Shown here: positions 7,202 through 16,045 of the stretch, one piece after another
How the letters are laid out: every line of letters starts with the position of its first letter
Position numbering within the stretch: position 1 is the stretch's first letter
Source of the DNA: Brucella haematophila
Lineage (GTDB): Bacteria > Pseudomonadota > Alphaproteobacteria > Rhizobiales > Rhizobiaceae
Length of the DNA: 64,000 bases
NCBI RefSeq assembly: GCF_005938105.1
Contig: NZ_VCPE01000008.1
Coordinates: 124,001 to 188,000 of the forward strand
Direction of reading: 5' to 3'
The notes under the pieces: model-generated
Told to the model about the DNA's origin: nothing
Database searches by the model: none
What the model saw: only the letters and a program-made list of their open reading frames with translations
Made by a program: the position numbers and the translations under genes

Positions 7202-8641
7202 ATGGAGGATCGAGCTATGGCGAAGAACCATCACGATATCTGGGATATCGTAGACGGCAAAAGTGCTGCCTATTTCGAACTCAGCGACACAGTTTGGGAT
7301 CATCCCGAGACCAATTACGAAGAATATGAGTCCAGCGCTGCTCATGCTGCAATGCTTGAAACCGAAGGGTTTCGCGTCTCGCGTGGTATCGCAGGACTGC
7401 CGACCGCTGTCATGGGCGAAGCAGGTGACGAAGGTCCGGTCATTGCTATTCTTGGTGAATTCGACGCCCTTCCCGGCTTAAGCCAGATCGCGGGCATTGC
7501 AGAAGAACAGCCCATCGAGGCAGGTGGCCACGGCCATGGCTGCGGCCATAACCTGCTTGGCGCTGGCTCCCTACTGGCCGCCGCCGCCGTCAAGCAATAT
7601 TTGGAAACGCATGGAATCAAGGGCCGCGTGCGCTATTACGGTTGCCCGGCAGAAGAAGGCGGATCGGCCAAGGGCTTCATGGTGCGTGAAGGCCTGTTTG
7701 ACGATGTCGATATTGCCTTTTGCTGGCACCCGGCACCGTTCGCGGGCGTCAACGACCCGGTATCGCTGGCCTGTAACGAAATTAGCTTTCATTTCTCCGG
7801 CCGCGCGGCTCACGCCGCTTCCGCTCCCCATTTGGGACGCAGCGCTCTCGACGCCGTGGAACTGATGAATGTCGGCGTCAATTACATGCGCGAGCATATG
7901 CCATCAACGGCCCGTATTCACTACGCCGTCACGGATACGGGTGGTTTCGCGCCCAATGTCGTGCAGGCCAAGGCCAGTGTACGTTATCTGATCCGCGCGC
8001 TGAGCCTGCCTGTCATGCAGACCTTGCTTGAACGGGTCAAGAAAATTGCTGACGGCGCGGCGCTCATGACGGAAACGACAGTGCGCAGCGAAATCGTTAG
8101 CGGCGACGCCAATCTGATCGGCAACAAGCCGCTGGAACAGCTCATGCAGCGCGAGCTGGAACGGCTGGGACCCCCCATATTCGATGCAAAAGATCAGGAA
8201 GTGGCACAACGTTTTCAGGCCACGCTGACCAAGGAAGACATTTCTGACGCATTTCGCCGTTTCGGCGTCGAGCCGAAGGAAGGCCTTGCCCTTTGTGAGG
8301 ATGTTTATGAACCCTATAAGGGAGACAATTCCCTCGTTGGTTCGACAGACGTTGGCAGCGTGAGCTGGGTTGTCCCCACCGTGCAAATGCGTGGCGCTAC
8401 CTGCGCTATTGGCACGCCGCTCCATTCGTGGCAAATGGTGGCGCAGGGTAAATTATCAACTGCTCATAAAGGAATGGCTCATGCCGCAAAGGTCATGGGA
8501 AGCACGGCCGTGGAACTGTTTTTGCATCCAGAACGGATTGCAGAAGCCAAACAGGACCACGTGAAAAGGCTGAATGGCGACGTTTTCGTCAATCCTATTC
8601 CCGACAGCGTGCAACCTGCCCTGCCCGTCGCAGCGAAATGA
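7202..8641 (+). CDS. M20 family amidohydrolase, aminobenzoyl-glutamate hydrolase subunit B-like
   Basis: A 479-residue dimetal amidohydrolase of the M20D group, closest in layout to AbgB. Visible landmarks are ILGEFDALPG near residue 80, GHGHGCGHN (metal His), YGCPAEEGG (catalytic and metal Glu pair), FCWHP, and a lid domain inserted before the C-terminal SWQMVAQGK. AbgB in E. coli splits p-aminobenzoyl-glutamate with AbgA; no AbgA partner is present here, so the substrate is probably another N-acyl amino acid. The start at 7202 has GGGAG; a second ATG at 7217 with GGAGG is an equally good alternative and would remove five residues. It directly precedes the permease, ATPase and binding-protein genes. 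Confidence 0.87.
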   Translation: MEDRAMAKNHHDIWDIVDGKSAAYFELSDTVWDHPETNYEEYESSAAHAAMLETEGFRVSRGIAGLPTAVMGEAGDEGPVIAILGEFDALPGLSQIAGIAEEQPIEAGGHGHGCGHNLLGAGSLLAAAAVKQYLETHGIKGRVRYYGCPAEEGGSAKGFMVREGLFDDVDIAFCWHPAPFAGVNDPVSLACNEISFHFSGRAAHAASAPHLGRSALDAVELMNVGVNYMREHMPSTARIHYAVTDTGGFAPNVVQAKASVRYLIRALSLPVMQTLLERVKKIADGAALMTETTVRSEIVSGDANLIGNKPLEQLMQRELERLGPPIFDAKDQEVAQRFQATLTKEDISDAFRRFGVEPKEGLALCEDVYEPYKGDNSLVGSTDVGSVSWVVPTVQMRGATCAIGTPLHSWQMVAQGKLSTAHKGMAHAAKVMGSTAVELFLHPERIAEAKQDHVKRLNGDVFVNPIPDSVQPALPVAAK

Positions 8642-8713
8642 AAGACGGCCAATGCAGCCGCCGGAAAGTGAAATGAAGTTCAATCGCTCCTTCAAGAATT
8701 GGCCTGAAGCATC

Positions 8714-9430
8714 ATGAAGGCTTTTTTCGATATTTTAAGCTTCGGCCCCGATGGCTGGGGCTATGTTCTCGTGATGGCGTCTCTGGTAACGGTCTCGCTG
8801 GCCGTCGTCGGCTTTCTGCTTGGCGCTACCATTGGCGTCTTTGCTGCCTGGGCAAAGATTTCCGGCGGACGCACACTGCGTGGTATTGCTGATGGCTACA
8901 CCACCATCATTCGCGGCATCCCAGATCTTCTGGTGATTTACCTGTTTTATTTTGGCGGCAGCGCCGCCATCACAGCGCTTGGAAAGCTCTTCGGTGCGCA
9001 GGGTTTCATCGGGTTCCCCGCTTTTCTGGCTGGTGTGCTGGCAATCGGCATTTCCTGCGGCGCTCATCATACGGAAGTGTTCCGTGGTGCGTTTCGAGCC
9101 GTCTCCAAGGGCGAACTTGAAGCAGCATCGGCTTGCGGCATGGGACAGGCACTGAAGTTTCGCCGCATTATCGCGCCGCTGGCCCTGCGTCATGCGCTGC
9201 CGGGTCTTGGCAATGTCTGGCAGGTTGCCTTGAAGGAATCCGCACTGATATCCGTCGTTGGTGTTGTCGATATTCTGCGTCAGGCACAGATTGGCGCAGG
9301 GTCCACGGGCTTGCCCTTCAACTTCTTCCTGATCGCGGGCGCTCTCTATCTGCTGATTTCCTCCGTTTCCGGCGGCATCCTGCAAGCGGCTGAACGTCAC
9401 TTCTCACGCGGCGTCAGGAGGGCAAAATGA
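8714..9430 (+). CDS. Amino-acid-type ABC transporter permease (HisQ/ArtQ-like, cluster A)
   Basis: A 238-residue inner-membrane permease of the HisQM family. The N-terminal segment contains VTVSLAVVGFLLG; the cytoplasmic coupling loop is EAASACGMGQALKFRRI with the following LPLA-type stretch, and there are about five membrane helices. The last four bases overlap the next permease gene (ATGA), so the two subunits are translationally coupled. With 9427 and 10143 it forms the transporter served by the binding protein at 11005 and probably also by that at 2711. Confidence 0.92.
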   Translation: MKAFFDILSFGPDGWGYVLVMASLVTVSLAVVGFLLGATIGVFAAWAKISGGRTLRGIADGYTTIIRGIPDLLVIYLFYFGGSAAITALGKLFGAQGFIGFPAFLAGVLAIGISCGAHHTEVFRGAFRAVSKGELEAASACGMGQALKFRRIIAPLALRHALPGLGNVWQVALKESALISVVGVVDILRQAQIGAGSTGLPFNFFLIAGALYLLISSVSGGILQAAERHFSRGVRRAK

Positions 9431-10146
9431 ACCTTCAATTCTATACAGAATCCTTTCTGGCAATGATGGGCGGCGTGCCGCTGACGTTGCAGCTTGCGGC
9501 CATCTCCATTGTCTGCGGCGCAATTCTTGCACTGCTCTTTGCCATGATGCGTCTGTCGGGAATAAGCGTCCTCGACTGGATTGCCCGGCTCTATGTCTTC
9601 GTGTTCCGCGGCACACCGCTTCTGGTACAGATCTTCATCATCTATTACGGCCTCAGCCAGTTTTCGACGATACGCTATTCGTTCCTTTGGCCCGTTCTCC
9701 GTGAACCATACTGGTGTGCGATCATCGCGCTGACGCTGAACAATGCGGCCTATGCAAGCGAGATCATTCGCGGTGGCCTGTTGTCGGTACCACATGGCCA
9801 GATCGAGGCGGCAAGAGCCTGCGGCATGTCGCGTTTCACCTGCTTCCGCAGAGTAGTGATGCCGCTTGCCATCCGTCAGGCGCTGCCCGGCTATGGCAAT
9901 GAGATGATCTCGATGATCAAGGCGACCTCGCTTGCCTCCATCATCACGCTCATGGAAGTCACCGGCATTGCAGCCAAGCTCATCGCAGAAAGCTACCGCG
10001 TGATTGAGGTGTTCGTGATTGCGGGCGCCATCTATCTGGCCATCAATTTCGTTCTGACACGCTTGCTGCTGATCGCCGAATACAGGCTCACGCCCTATTT
10101 GCGCCAGCCAGCCGTCAGCATCTCCACCGAAGGAAAAACATCGTGA
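9427..10146 (+). CDS. Amino-acid-type ABC transporter permease (HisM-like, cluster A)
   Basis: The second permease subunit, 239 residues. It has the HisM-type N terminus ([18 protein letters not shown]), [16 protein letters not shown], and the coupling loop [20 protein letters not shown]. It overlaps the preceding permease by four bases and the following ATPase gene by four (GTGA), a compact transport operon. It forms a heterodimeric channel with the 8714 product. Confidence 0.92.
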   Translation: MNLQFYTESFLAMMGGVPLTLQLAAISIVCGAILALLFAMMRLSGISVLDWIARLYVFVFRGTPLLVQIFIIYYGLSQFSTIRYSFLWPVLREPYWCAIIALTLNNAAYASEIIRGGLLSVPHGQIEAARACGMSRFTCFRRVVMPLAIRQALPGYGNEMISMIKATSLASIITLMEVTGIAAKLIAESYRVIEVFVIAGAIYLAINFVLTRLLLIAEYRLTPYLRQPAVSISTEGKTS

Positions 10147-10937
10147 GTAAAGCCATCTCTCCTAACGCACCGGTGGCGCTAAAAGTCGAAAACCTGCGCA
10201 AAAGCTTTGGCGCGAATGAAGTGCTGAAGGGCATTTCGCTTGAAGCGCGCGAAGGCGAAGTCATCTCTATCCTCGGCTCTTCGGGGTCGGGAAAGTCAAC
10301 TTTGCTGCGCTGCATCAACCTTCTGGAAATTCCAACATCCGGCACCGTCACCGTTTCCGGTGAGACGATCCGGATGGCCAAGAATTCCAAGGGCGAAGCC
10401 TATCCCGCCGACAAGAAGCAGGTCTCCCGGATCCGCTCTGAACTCGGCATGGTTTTCCAGAGCTTCAATCTGTGGTCGCACAAGACCATTCTCGAAAACA
10501 TCATCGAAGCGCCGATCTATGTTCAGGGTCGGCAGCGCGCCGAATGCATCGCAGAGGCCGAAGCGCTGCTGGCCAAGGTTGGCATCGCAGACAAGCGCGA
10601 CTTCTACCCGTCGCATCTCTCCGGCGGCCAGCAACAGCGCGCAGCCATTGCGCGCGCGCTGGCGATGAAGCCGAAGGTGATGTTGTTTGACGAACCGACC
10701 TCCGCGCTCGATCCTGAACTCGTCGGCGAAGTGCTGCGCGTTATGCGCGGATTGGCCGAAGAAGGCCGCACCATGCTTGTCGTTACCCACGAAATGGGAT
10801 TTGCCCGCGACGTGTCTAACCGGGTCGTTTTCGTTCATCAGGGACTGGTCGAAGAAGACGGTGCGCCCGAAGATGTGTTCACAAACTCCAAATCAGAGCG
10901 TTTTCGCAAATTTATCAGCCACGAAAACGCCGGCTGA
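10143..10937 (+). CDS. Amino-acid-type ABC transporter ATPase (HisP-like, cluster A)
   Basis: A 264-residue ATPase. Walker [10 protein letters not shown] lies near residues 44-52, the Q-loop in [11 protein letters not shown], the signature [15 protein letters not shown], Walker [15 protein letters not shown] and the switch His in VVTHEMG. The start is a GTG at 10143 behind AAGGAAAAACATC, overlapping the permease stop. The close similarity in motifs to HisP/GlnQ ATPases agrees with a polar amino-acid or opine-type importer. Confidence 0.93.
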   Translation: MSKAISPNAPVALKVENLRKSFGANEVLKGISLEAREGEVISILGSSGSGKSTLLRCINLLEIPTSGTVTVSGETIRMAKNSKGEAYPADKKQVSRIRSELGMVFQSFNLWSHKTILENIIEAPIYVQGRQRAECIAEAEALLAKVGIADKRDFYPSHLSGGQQQRAAIARALAMKPKVMLFDEPTSALDPELVGEVLRVMRGLAEEGRTMLVVTHEMGFARDVSNRVVFVHQGLVEEDGAPEDVFTNSKSERFRKFISHENAG

Positions 10938-11004
10938 TTATTTCAAACGTCGCTAATTTATGCCAAAAGACCGCTCAGCACTTAACTGCAGTAAGGTAAT
11001 TAAG

Positions 11005-11856
11005 ATGAATACCAAGGGATTGTTCAAAGCCCTTCTCGTTTCGGCCCTCGTTGTGACCGCTGCTTCGGCCCATGCCGAAGAGAAGAAGTGGACCAAGATC
11101 ACCATCGCAACTGAAGGCGCTTTCCGTCCGTATAATTTCACCAAGCCGGATGGCACGCTGGACGGTTATGAAATCGAACTGAGTAAAGACCTCTGCGCCC
11201 GCATGAAGGTCGAGTGCACCATGATTGCACAGCCTTTCGACGGCATCATCCCGGCCCTGAATGCAGGCAAGTTCGACGCAATCATGGCTGGCCTGACCGC
11301 CACGCCGAAGCGCGAAGAAACCATCGACTTTTCCGTTTCCTACGGCCTGACGCCGCAGACCTTCGCCACGCTGAAGGATAGTCCATTCGCCAAGCTGCCG
11401 CATACGGGCGAAACGCTCTATCTGGCTAAGGACGAAGCTGCTGCTCAGAAGGCCATTGACGACGTCAAGGCTGAAATCAAGGGTCGCACCATCGGTGTAC
11501 AGACTGCCTCGCTCGGCCTGTCGCTGCTCGACAAGTATTTCAAGGATTCTGCCGATATCCGCGAATACAAGACCACCGATCAGCATGACCTCGACCTCAA
11601 GTCGGGTCGCGTCGATCTCGTCGTCGCATCGCTGGCTTATCTCAGCGATGCCGCCAAGAAGCCGGGCAACGAAGATATCGTCATGACCGGTCCTTTCTTT
11701 AAGGGCGGCATTCTGGGTCGCGGCGTTGCCGTTGGTCTTCGCAAGAACGAACCTGAACTTCAGAAGATGTTCAATGAAGCCATTGAAGCCGCCAAGGCTG
11801 ATGGCACCATCAAGCGTCTTTCCGAAAAGTGGTTCGGCTTTGACGTGACGCCATAA
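11005..11856 (+). CDS. Amino-acid-type ABC transporter substrate-binding protein (cluster A, second copy)
   Basis: A 283-residue periplasmic family 3 binding protein. The ATG at 11005, not the upstream in-frame ATG at 10960, gives a canonical signal peptide ending Ala-Ser-Ala-His-Ala. Ligand-domain landmarks are EGAFRPYNFT, LNAGKFDAIMAG, TPKREETIDFS and EKWFGF. It shares the LPHTGE insertion with the protein at 2711. It lies 67 bases after the ATPase gene and is closed by a strong terminator at 11881, so it is the last gene of the plus-strand operon. Confidence 0.92.
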   Translation: MNTKGLFKALLVSALVVTAASAHAEEKKWTKITIATEGAFRPYNFTKPDGTLDGYEIELSKDLCARMKVECTMIAQPFDGIIPALNAGKFDAIMAGLTATPKREETIDFSVSYGLTPQTFATLKDSPFAKLPHTGETLYLAKDEAAAQKAIDDVKAEIKGRTIGVQTASLGLSLLDKYFKDSADIREYKTTDQHDLDLKSGRVDLVVASLAYLSDAAKKPGNEDIVMTGPFFKGGILGRGVAVGLRKNEPELQKMFNEAIEAAKADGTIKRLSEKWFGFDVTP

Positions 11857-11878
11857 TCGGCTCAACAGCGATATTATG

Positions 11879-11907
11879 AAAAGGCCGCCTCAAAGGCGGC
11901 CTTTTTT
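11879..11907. terminator. Bidirectional rho-independent terminator
   Basis: Stem 11881-11890 with 11894-11903 (AAGGCCGCCT/AGGCGGCCTT), 3-base loop, T-run on the plus strand and A-run on the left. It separates the convergent cluster A and cluster B operons. Confidence 0.92.
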
Positions 11908-11925
11908 ATGTCATGCGCCGCTTGA

Positions 11926-12603
11926 TCAGGCGCCGTATTTCGACTCCACCGGCCACACTGACTGGAGCTTTTCGCCACCCAGAATGCGGTCGCGGGCCGA
12001 AGCTTCGTTTGCGCCCAGCTTGTCGGCCTGATCAGCGACTGCTGCAACCATGGCCTTGGGGATGACGACGACGCCATCGATATCCGCGAAGACAACGTCG
12101 CCCGGCATAATCTTCACGCCGGCGATTTCGATTGGAACCTGCGACAGCTTCGGTTCCATCTTGCCGGACACCGAAACAGGCGAGCGGGCGCGACCGAAAA
12201 GCGGATAGCCGAGATGACGAACCTGGGCGATATCACGCACTGTTCCGTTGACGATCGTAGCCGCTGCACCGCGTGTTTTCGCACCTGAACTCATCAGCTC
12301 TCCCGAACATGAGCCTTGCGCGCAAGATGCATCGACGACAACAATGCCACCCTTCGGCGCATTGTCGATGGCGTTGTGATAGACATCCTGCGGCTGATTG
12401 CGACGTTCGCTGGGTGCGAACTGCACCGTGACTGCGGGACCGCAGACCACTTCGCCCGGCTTCAATTCACCCTGTAACGATATACCGTCCAGATAACCCC
12501 AGCCGCCGAGTTGTTCCAGGCTGTCATGGACATCGCCGGAATACCATTTCGAAAGACGCTCGATTGAGGCCCAGTCTGTATCGGAATAATCGAAGTTGCT
12601 CAT
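11926..12603 (-). CDS. RraA/HMG-aldolase family protein
   Basis: A 225-residue RraA-like protein. The family includes the RNase E inhibitor RraA and the divalent-metal 4-hydroxy-4-methyl-2-oxoglutarate/oxaloacetate-acting aldolases. Here the aldolase-type residues are present: GPAVTVQ, a central GAAATIVNGTVRD with the Arg-Asp pair that binds pyruvate and metal, and PGDVVFADIDGVVVIP. As the last gene of an uptake and dehydrogenase operon it is better read as a catabolic aldolase or decarboxylase than as an RNA regulator. Its start overlaps the GntR stop (ATGA). Confidence 0.85.
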   Translation of the reverse strand: MSNFDYSDTDWASIERLSKWYSGDVHDSLEQLGGWGYLDGISLQGELKPGEVVCGPAVTVQFAPSERRNQPQDVYHNAIDNAPKGGIVVVDASCAQGSCSGELMSSGAKTRGAAATIVNGTVRDIAQVRHLGYPLFGRARSPVSVSGKMEPKLSQVPIEIAGVKIMPGDVVFADIDGVVVIPKAMVAAVADQADKLGANEASARDRILGGEKLQSVWPVESKYGA

Positions 12604-13379
12604 TTGGTTTTGACCTTGTTCTTAAGATTTGAATTGTCCAGCGCCACCTTGAGATAACGCGAACTTTCATCGATCTGTCTGCGAATAGATTGTCTGGCGG
12701 TCTCTGGTTCTCTGGCCTTGATGAGGTTGTAAATTTCCTCATGCTCGGCAAACCCGTCTTCCAGCGACTTGTTCGGCACGCGGCTCGTGACCCGGATGAC
12801 GTCGATGATGATCGAGAAAAGATTGTCATAGACGACATTGAGGATCTCGTTGCCCACGGAATGCACGAGCCCAAGATGGAAAGCGGCGTCACTGTCGGTA
12901 AAACGGGCCATATCATTGGCGTCAGCCGCAGCCCGCATACTTGCAAGCGCCTCGTCAACTTCCGGCGTCATCACCAGGTCTTCCGAACTCAGTCGCGTCA
13001 CGACTTCTGTCTCGATGATCCGGCGCACATCCATCAGCTGGACGAGATAGTCCGAATTATTGGCAAAGAGCTGTTTGACAGTCGTTGCAAGCGAACCGAG
13101 AAATTCTCCGACATCGTCACGCACAACAAGCGCTCTTTCACCGTGCTTGCGGCGAACGAGACCCTTTGTTTCGAGAATTTGAAGCGCTTCACGAACAGAT
13201 CGCGTGCTGACATTGAATTCACGCGCCATTGCGGCTTCGGCAGGCAGACGATCGCCAATCTTGAGTTTGCCGGAAAGAATTTGTGCTTCCAGCGCCTCAA
13301 CGACCGAGACGTGCAGCTTGTCACGATCAGGTAACGCGCGCCTCGTCAGATATCGATTGTCTGCCTGTTCTGTCACCAT
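12600..13379 (-). CDS. GntR family regulator, FadR/FCD subfamily (cluster B)
   Basis: A 259-residue regulator. The N-terminal winged HTH is at about residues 22-90 (REFNVSTRSVREALQILETKGLV) and the all-helical FCD effector domain follows, with the metal-binding Asp/His pattern including FHLGLVHSVGN. It overlaps the upstream SDR gene by 7 bases and the downstream RraA-like gene by 4, so it is co-transcribed. FCD regulators commonly sense small carboxylates. It probably controls cluster B; a candidate operator is the palindrome TGACATATGTCA at 17615-17626 in the promoter of this operon. Confidence 0.9.
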   Translation of the reverse strand: MVTEQADNRYLTRRALPDRDKLHVSVVEALEAQILSGKLKIGDRLPAEAAMAREFNVSTRSVREALQILETKGLVRRKHGERALVVRDDVGEFLGSLATTVKQLFANNSDYLVQLMDVRRIIETEVVTRLSSEDLVMTPEVDEALASMRAAADANDMARFTDSDAAFHLGLVHSVGNEILNVVYDNLFSIIIDVIRVTSRVPNKSLEDGFAEHEEIYNLIKAREPETARQSIRRQIDESSRYLKVALDNSNLKNKVKTK

Positions 13380-14194
13380 GCCGTAAAGCCTCCATCGACG
13401 ACGACATTCGAGCCGGTCATATATGACGAGGCATCGGATGCCAGAAACTGTATCACGCCATTATATTCATCGATCTCTGCTTGTCGGTTCATCGGCACGC
13501 GTTCAAGAAACGCATCCACAAATTCCTTGTCGAAGTTTGCAGTTTTCACGCCACCGAATGAAATCAGGTTCACCCGGACATTCTTGGTTCCCCAATAGGT
13601 GCCAAGATAGCGGGTCAAGTTGACAAGGCCGGACTTGGAAGCCGCATAGGAGACGGCCTTGATGAAAGGCTCGCCATCTCGTGCCTCACGATAGGCATAG
13701 AGCGCCTGATTGGGCGACACGATGCCGTAGATCGAACCGACATTGATGATGCTGCCGCGTCTGGCGTCGGCCATCTTCGAACCGATGACCTGACAGCACA
13801 GCATCACACCCGTCAGATTGGTCTCGATGATCTCGTTCCAGTATTTCTGCGGGTAGATTTCAAATGGACTGTTCTGGTCTGCCGAACCCGAGGGCTTTGA
13901 ATCGATGCCTGCATTATTGACCAGAATATGCGGCACGCCCCAATCGGCGATGAGCTGTTCTGTTGCCTGCTCAAGGCTGGCCTTGTCCGTAACACTCGCG
14001 ACATAAACACGAATGTTCTTCGTCAGGCCTGGAAACTTCGCTTCAAGATCGGCGGCATTGATTGCCCGGCGACTGAAGATCGCGACCTTGGCGCCAGATT
14101 CCGCAAGCGACTTGCTGAACTGTGTGCCAAGCTGCCCCAACCCGCCGGTCACAATAGCAATCTTGTCTCTTACACTGAACTTGTCTGTCATCAT
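13373..14194 (-). CDS. Short-chain dehydrogenase/reductase (cluster B)
   Basis: A 273-residue SDR with TGGLGQLG near residue 16, NNAG, INVGSIYG, YAASKSG and a C-terminal TGSNVVVDGG. It resembles the gluconate 5-dehydrogenase/mannonate-oxidoreductase branch, as suggested by the substrate loop of YREARDGEPF before the catalytic Tyr. AGGA lies 8 bases before the first of two adjacent ATGs (14194; the second at 14191 is possible). It follows the transporter genes across the repeat at 14211-14311 and precedes gntR. Confidence 0.87.
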   Translation of the reverse strand: MMTDKFSVRDKIAIVTGGLGQLGTQFSKSLAESGAKVAIFSRRAINAADLEAKFPGLTKNIRVYVASVTDKASLEQATEQLIADWGVPHILVNNAGIDSKPSGSADQNSPFEIYPQKYWNEIIETNLTGVMLCCQVIGSKMADARRGSIINVGSIYGIVSPNQALYAYREARDGEPFIKAVSYAASKSGLVNLTRYLGTYWGTKNVRVNLISFGGVKTANFDKEFVDAFLERVPMNRQAEIDEYNGVIQFLASDASSYMTGSNVVVDGGFTAW

Positions 14195-14210
14195 TTCATT
14201 CCTGCACGTT

Positions 14211-14311
14211 AGAGCGCGTTTCGTCCTGATCGGATCAGATCGGCGCTCCAGATGTTTGTTTTAACGCGCATCTGATCCGAAAACCGTTTCACACTTTTCG
14301 GGATGCGCTCT
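14211..14311. repeat. Rhizobiales mosaic palindromic intergenic repeat
   Basis: About 101 bases begin with AGAGCGC and end with GCGCTCT. Inside are CTGATCGGATCAGATC and its partial complement ATCTGATCCGAAAACC followed by the very characteristic CCGTTTCACACTTTTCGGG. Elements of this type occur in many copies in Brucella, Ochrobactrum and related genomes (from memory). It sits between the binding-protein and SDR genes of cluster B and could fold as RNA and affect operon polarity. Confidence 0.8.
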
Positions 14312-14422
14312 CATCTACTGGTTTCGGGATCGTCCAAGTTCTCAAGAGCAAGGTTCCGTTCCATCAGTATCCAGACCGAAGCCGTGGCGGGGGTGGTTTT
14401 CAATCCCGCCACAGCACCTGTG

Positions 14423-15253
14423 TCACGACCGAGGCAAATCACTGGCCAGCAGCTTCTGCGGGTCCAGACGAGCGCCGTGATATTTTTCGTAGATGTCGAT
14501 CAACTTGCCATTATCGAGATTGGTCTTTATCCAGGCGTCAATCCATTCCTTGAGCTTTGGCTCGTTCTTGCGAAGCGCAATGCCGAGCGGATAAGCCTTG
14601 GCGACAAATTTCTCTTCGAGGTCGAGCTTGGGATTGGCCTTGATCAACTCGGTCAGAAGCGGGCGGGACGTTGCATAGATTGCAATCTGGCCGCTGGTGA
14701 CCGCCGCGCTCGATGTCGGATCATCTTCAAACCGCACGATCTGAACGCCGGAAACATCAGCTGTCTTTTCCGTCAGGTTGGCGTCGTTGACCGTGCCGCG
14801 CGTGACGGCGACCGACGCATTGGCGAGATCCGCATAGGACTTCACATTTGCTTCTTTGGGAGCTGCCACGACGATTGCGGTTTCAGCATAAGGAATACTG
14901 AAATCCACCACCTCAAGCCGCTCCTTGGTTATCGAAAGCGTCGATACGGCCAGATCAGCCTTGCCCGAAACAAGGAAAGGAATGCGGCCCGAGGTCGGAA
15001 CCGTCAGGAACTCGATATCCACGCCCATGTCTTTGGCCAGCAACTGCGCCGTTTCGACTTCGGAGCCTGTTGGCTGAAACTTCGCATCGCGCATCGCATA
15101 AGGCGGATTGCCAAGGTCAATAGCGACTTGCAGCTTGCCACGCTGGCGGATGGTATCCAGCTGATTGGCAAAGGATGGTTGTGCCATCATGGCAGCCATG
15201 CCGATGCCAAGACCCATCATCGCCAAAAATTTTCTCTTGTTCAGAATAGTCAT
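14423..15253 (-). CDS. Amino-acid-type ABC transporter substrate-binding protein (cluster B)
   Basis: A 276-residue family 3 binding protein. The N terminus (Met-Thr-Ile-Leu-Asn-Lys-Arg-Lys, hydrophobic Met/Ala-rich core, Ser-Phe-Ala) is a signal peptide. Binding landmarks are VAIDLGNPPYAMRD, LVSGKADLAVSTLSITKERLEVVDFSIPY and the TRGTVND loop. It is encoded last among the transport genes of this operon, 63 bases after the ATPase gene. The ligand is unknown; the preserved Arg after Glu suggests an amino or carboxylic acid. Confidence 0.92.
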   Translation of the reverse strand: MTILNKRKFLAMMGLGIGMAAMMAQPSFANQLDTIRQRGKLQVAIDLGNPPYAMRDAKFQPTGSEVETAQLLAKDMGVDIEFLTVPTSGRIPFLVSGKADLAVSTLSITKERLEVVDFSIPYAETAIVVAAPKEANVKSYADLANASVAVTRGTVNDANLTEKTADVSGVQIVRFEDDPTSSAAVTSGQIAIYATSRPLLTELIKANPKLDLEEKFVAKAYPLGIALRKNEPKLKEWIDAWIKTNLDNGKLIDIYEKYHGARLDPQKLLASDLPRS

Positions 15254-15316
15254 ATTTCCTCCTCCTGTTGTTGATGGTGTCGCTCCTCATCGACACCACA
15301 TGCTTTGATTGGATGG

Positions 15317-16045
15317 TTAGTGATGCGCGCCAACAAAGTTGCGCAATTCAGGCGTTTGCGGAGTGGCCAGAATTGCCGGCCCGCCCTGCTCACAAATCTG
15401 GCCCTGATGCATGAAGACAATCTTGTCTGCCACGCGCTTGGCAAAATCCATCTCGTGGGTGACGAGCAGCATCGTCATGCCATTTCGGGCAAGGTCCTCT
15501 ATGACCTTCAGCACTTCGCCGGTCAGTTCCGGATCGAGTGCCGAGGTAACCTCGTCGAACAGCATGACCTTCGGCTTCATGGCCAGTGATCGGGCAATGG
15601 CCACGCGTTGCTGTTGCCCGCCGGACAATTGTTCGGGATAGGAATCGATCTTTTCCGCCAGTCCAACCTGCCGCAGAACCGTCTCGGCTATTTCCCGCGC
15701 CGCTGGTCTTGTCAGTTTCTTGACCCAGCGCAGCGCCAGAGTGATGTTCTGTTCAACCGTCAGATGCGGGAACAGATTGTAGCTCTGGAAGACAATGCCA
15801 ACATCCTGACGGAGCGCGCGCAGATTGATGTCGGGATCACTCACCCGATGATCGCAAACCCATATATCCCCGCTATTGACGGTTTCGAGCCGGTCGACAC
15901 AGCGAAGCGCTGTGCTTTTGCCTGAACCGCTTCGCCCGATAAGAGCAACAACCTGCCCCTTCTCGATTTCGAGATTGATACCCCTGAGCACCGGCAGCGA
16001 GCCATAGCTTTTATGAACGTCAACAAACTTAACGACGGCTGACAC
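15317..16045 (-). CDS. Amino-acid-type ABC transporter ATPase (cluster B)
   Basis: A 242-residue ATPase with Walker A GRSGSGKST, Q-loop IVFQSYNLFPH, signature [15 protein letters not shown], switch His in VTHEMDFAKR and Walker B VMLFDEVTSALDPE. The Pro that normally follows the catalytic Glu is Val here; this is a tolerated variant in the family as far as I know. It overlaps the permease gene at 16029 by 17 bases. Confidence 0.93.
   Translation of the reverse strand: MSAVVKFVDVHKSYGSLPVLRGINLEIEKGQVVALIGRSGSGKSTALRCVDRLETVNSGDIWVCDHRVSDPDINLRALRQDVGIVFQSYNLFPHLTVEQNITLALRWVKKLTRPAAREIAETVLRQVGLAEKIDSYPEQLSGGQQQRVAIARSLAMKPKVMLFDEVTSALDPELTGEVLKVIEDLARNGMTMLLVTHEMDFAKRVADKIVFMHQGQICEQGGPAILATPQTPELRNFVGAHH

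Noticed and set aside
13928-15274. Long plus-strand open frames in cluster B
   Set aside because: They are antisense to well-supported SDR and binding-protein genes and show no recognisable domains.
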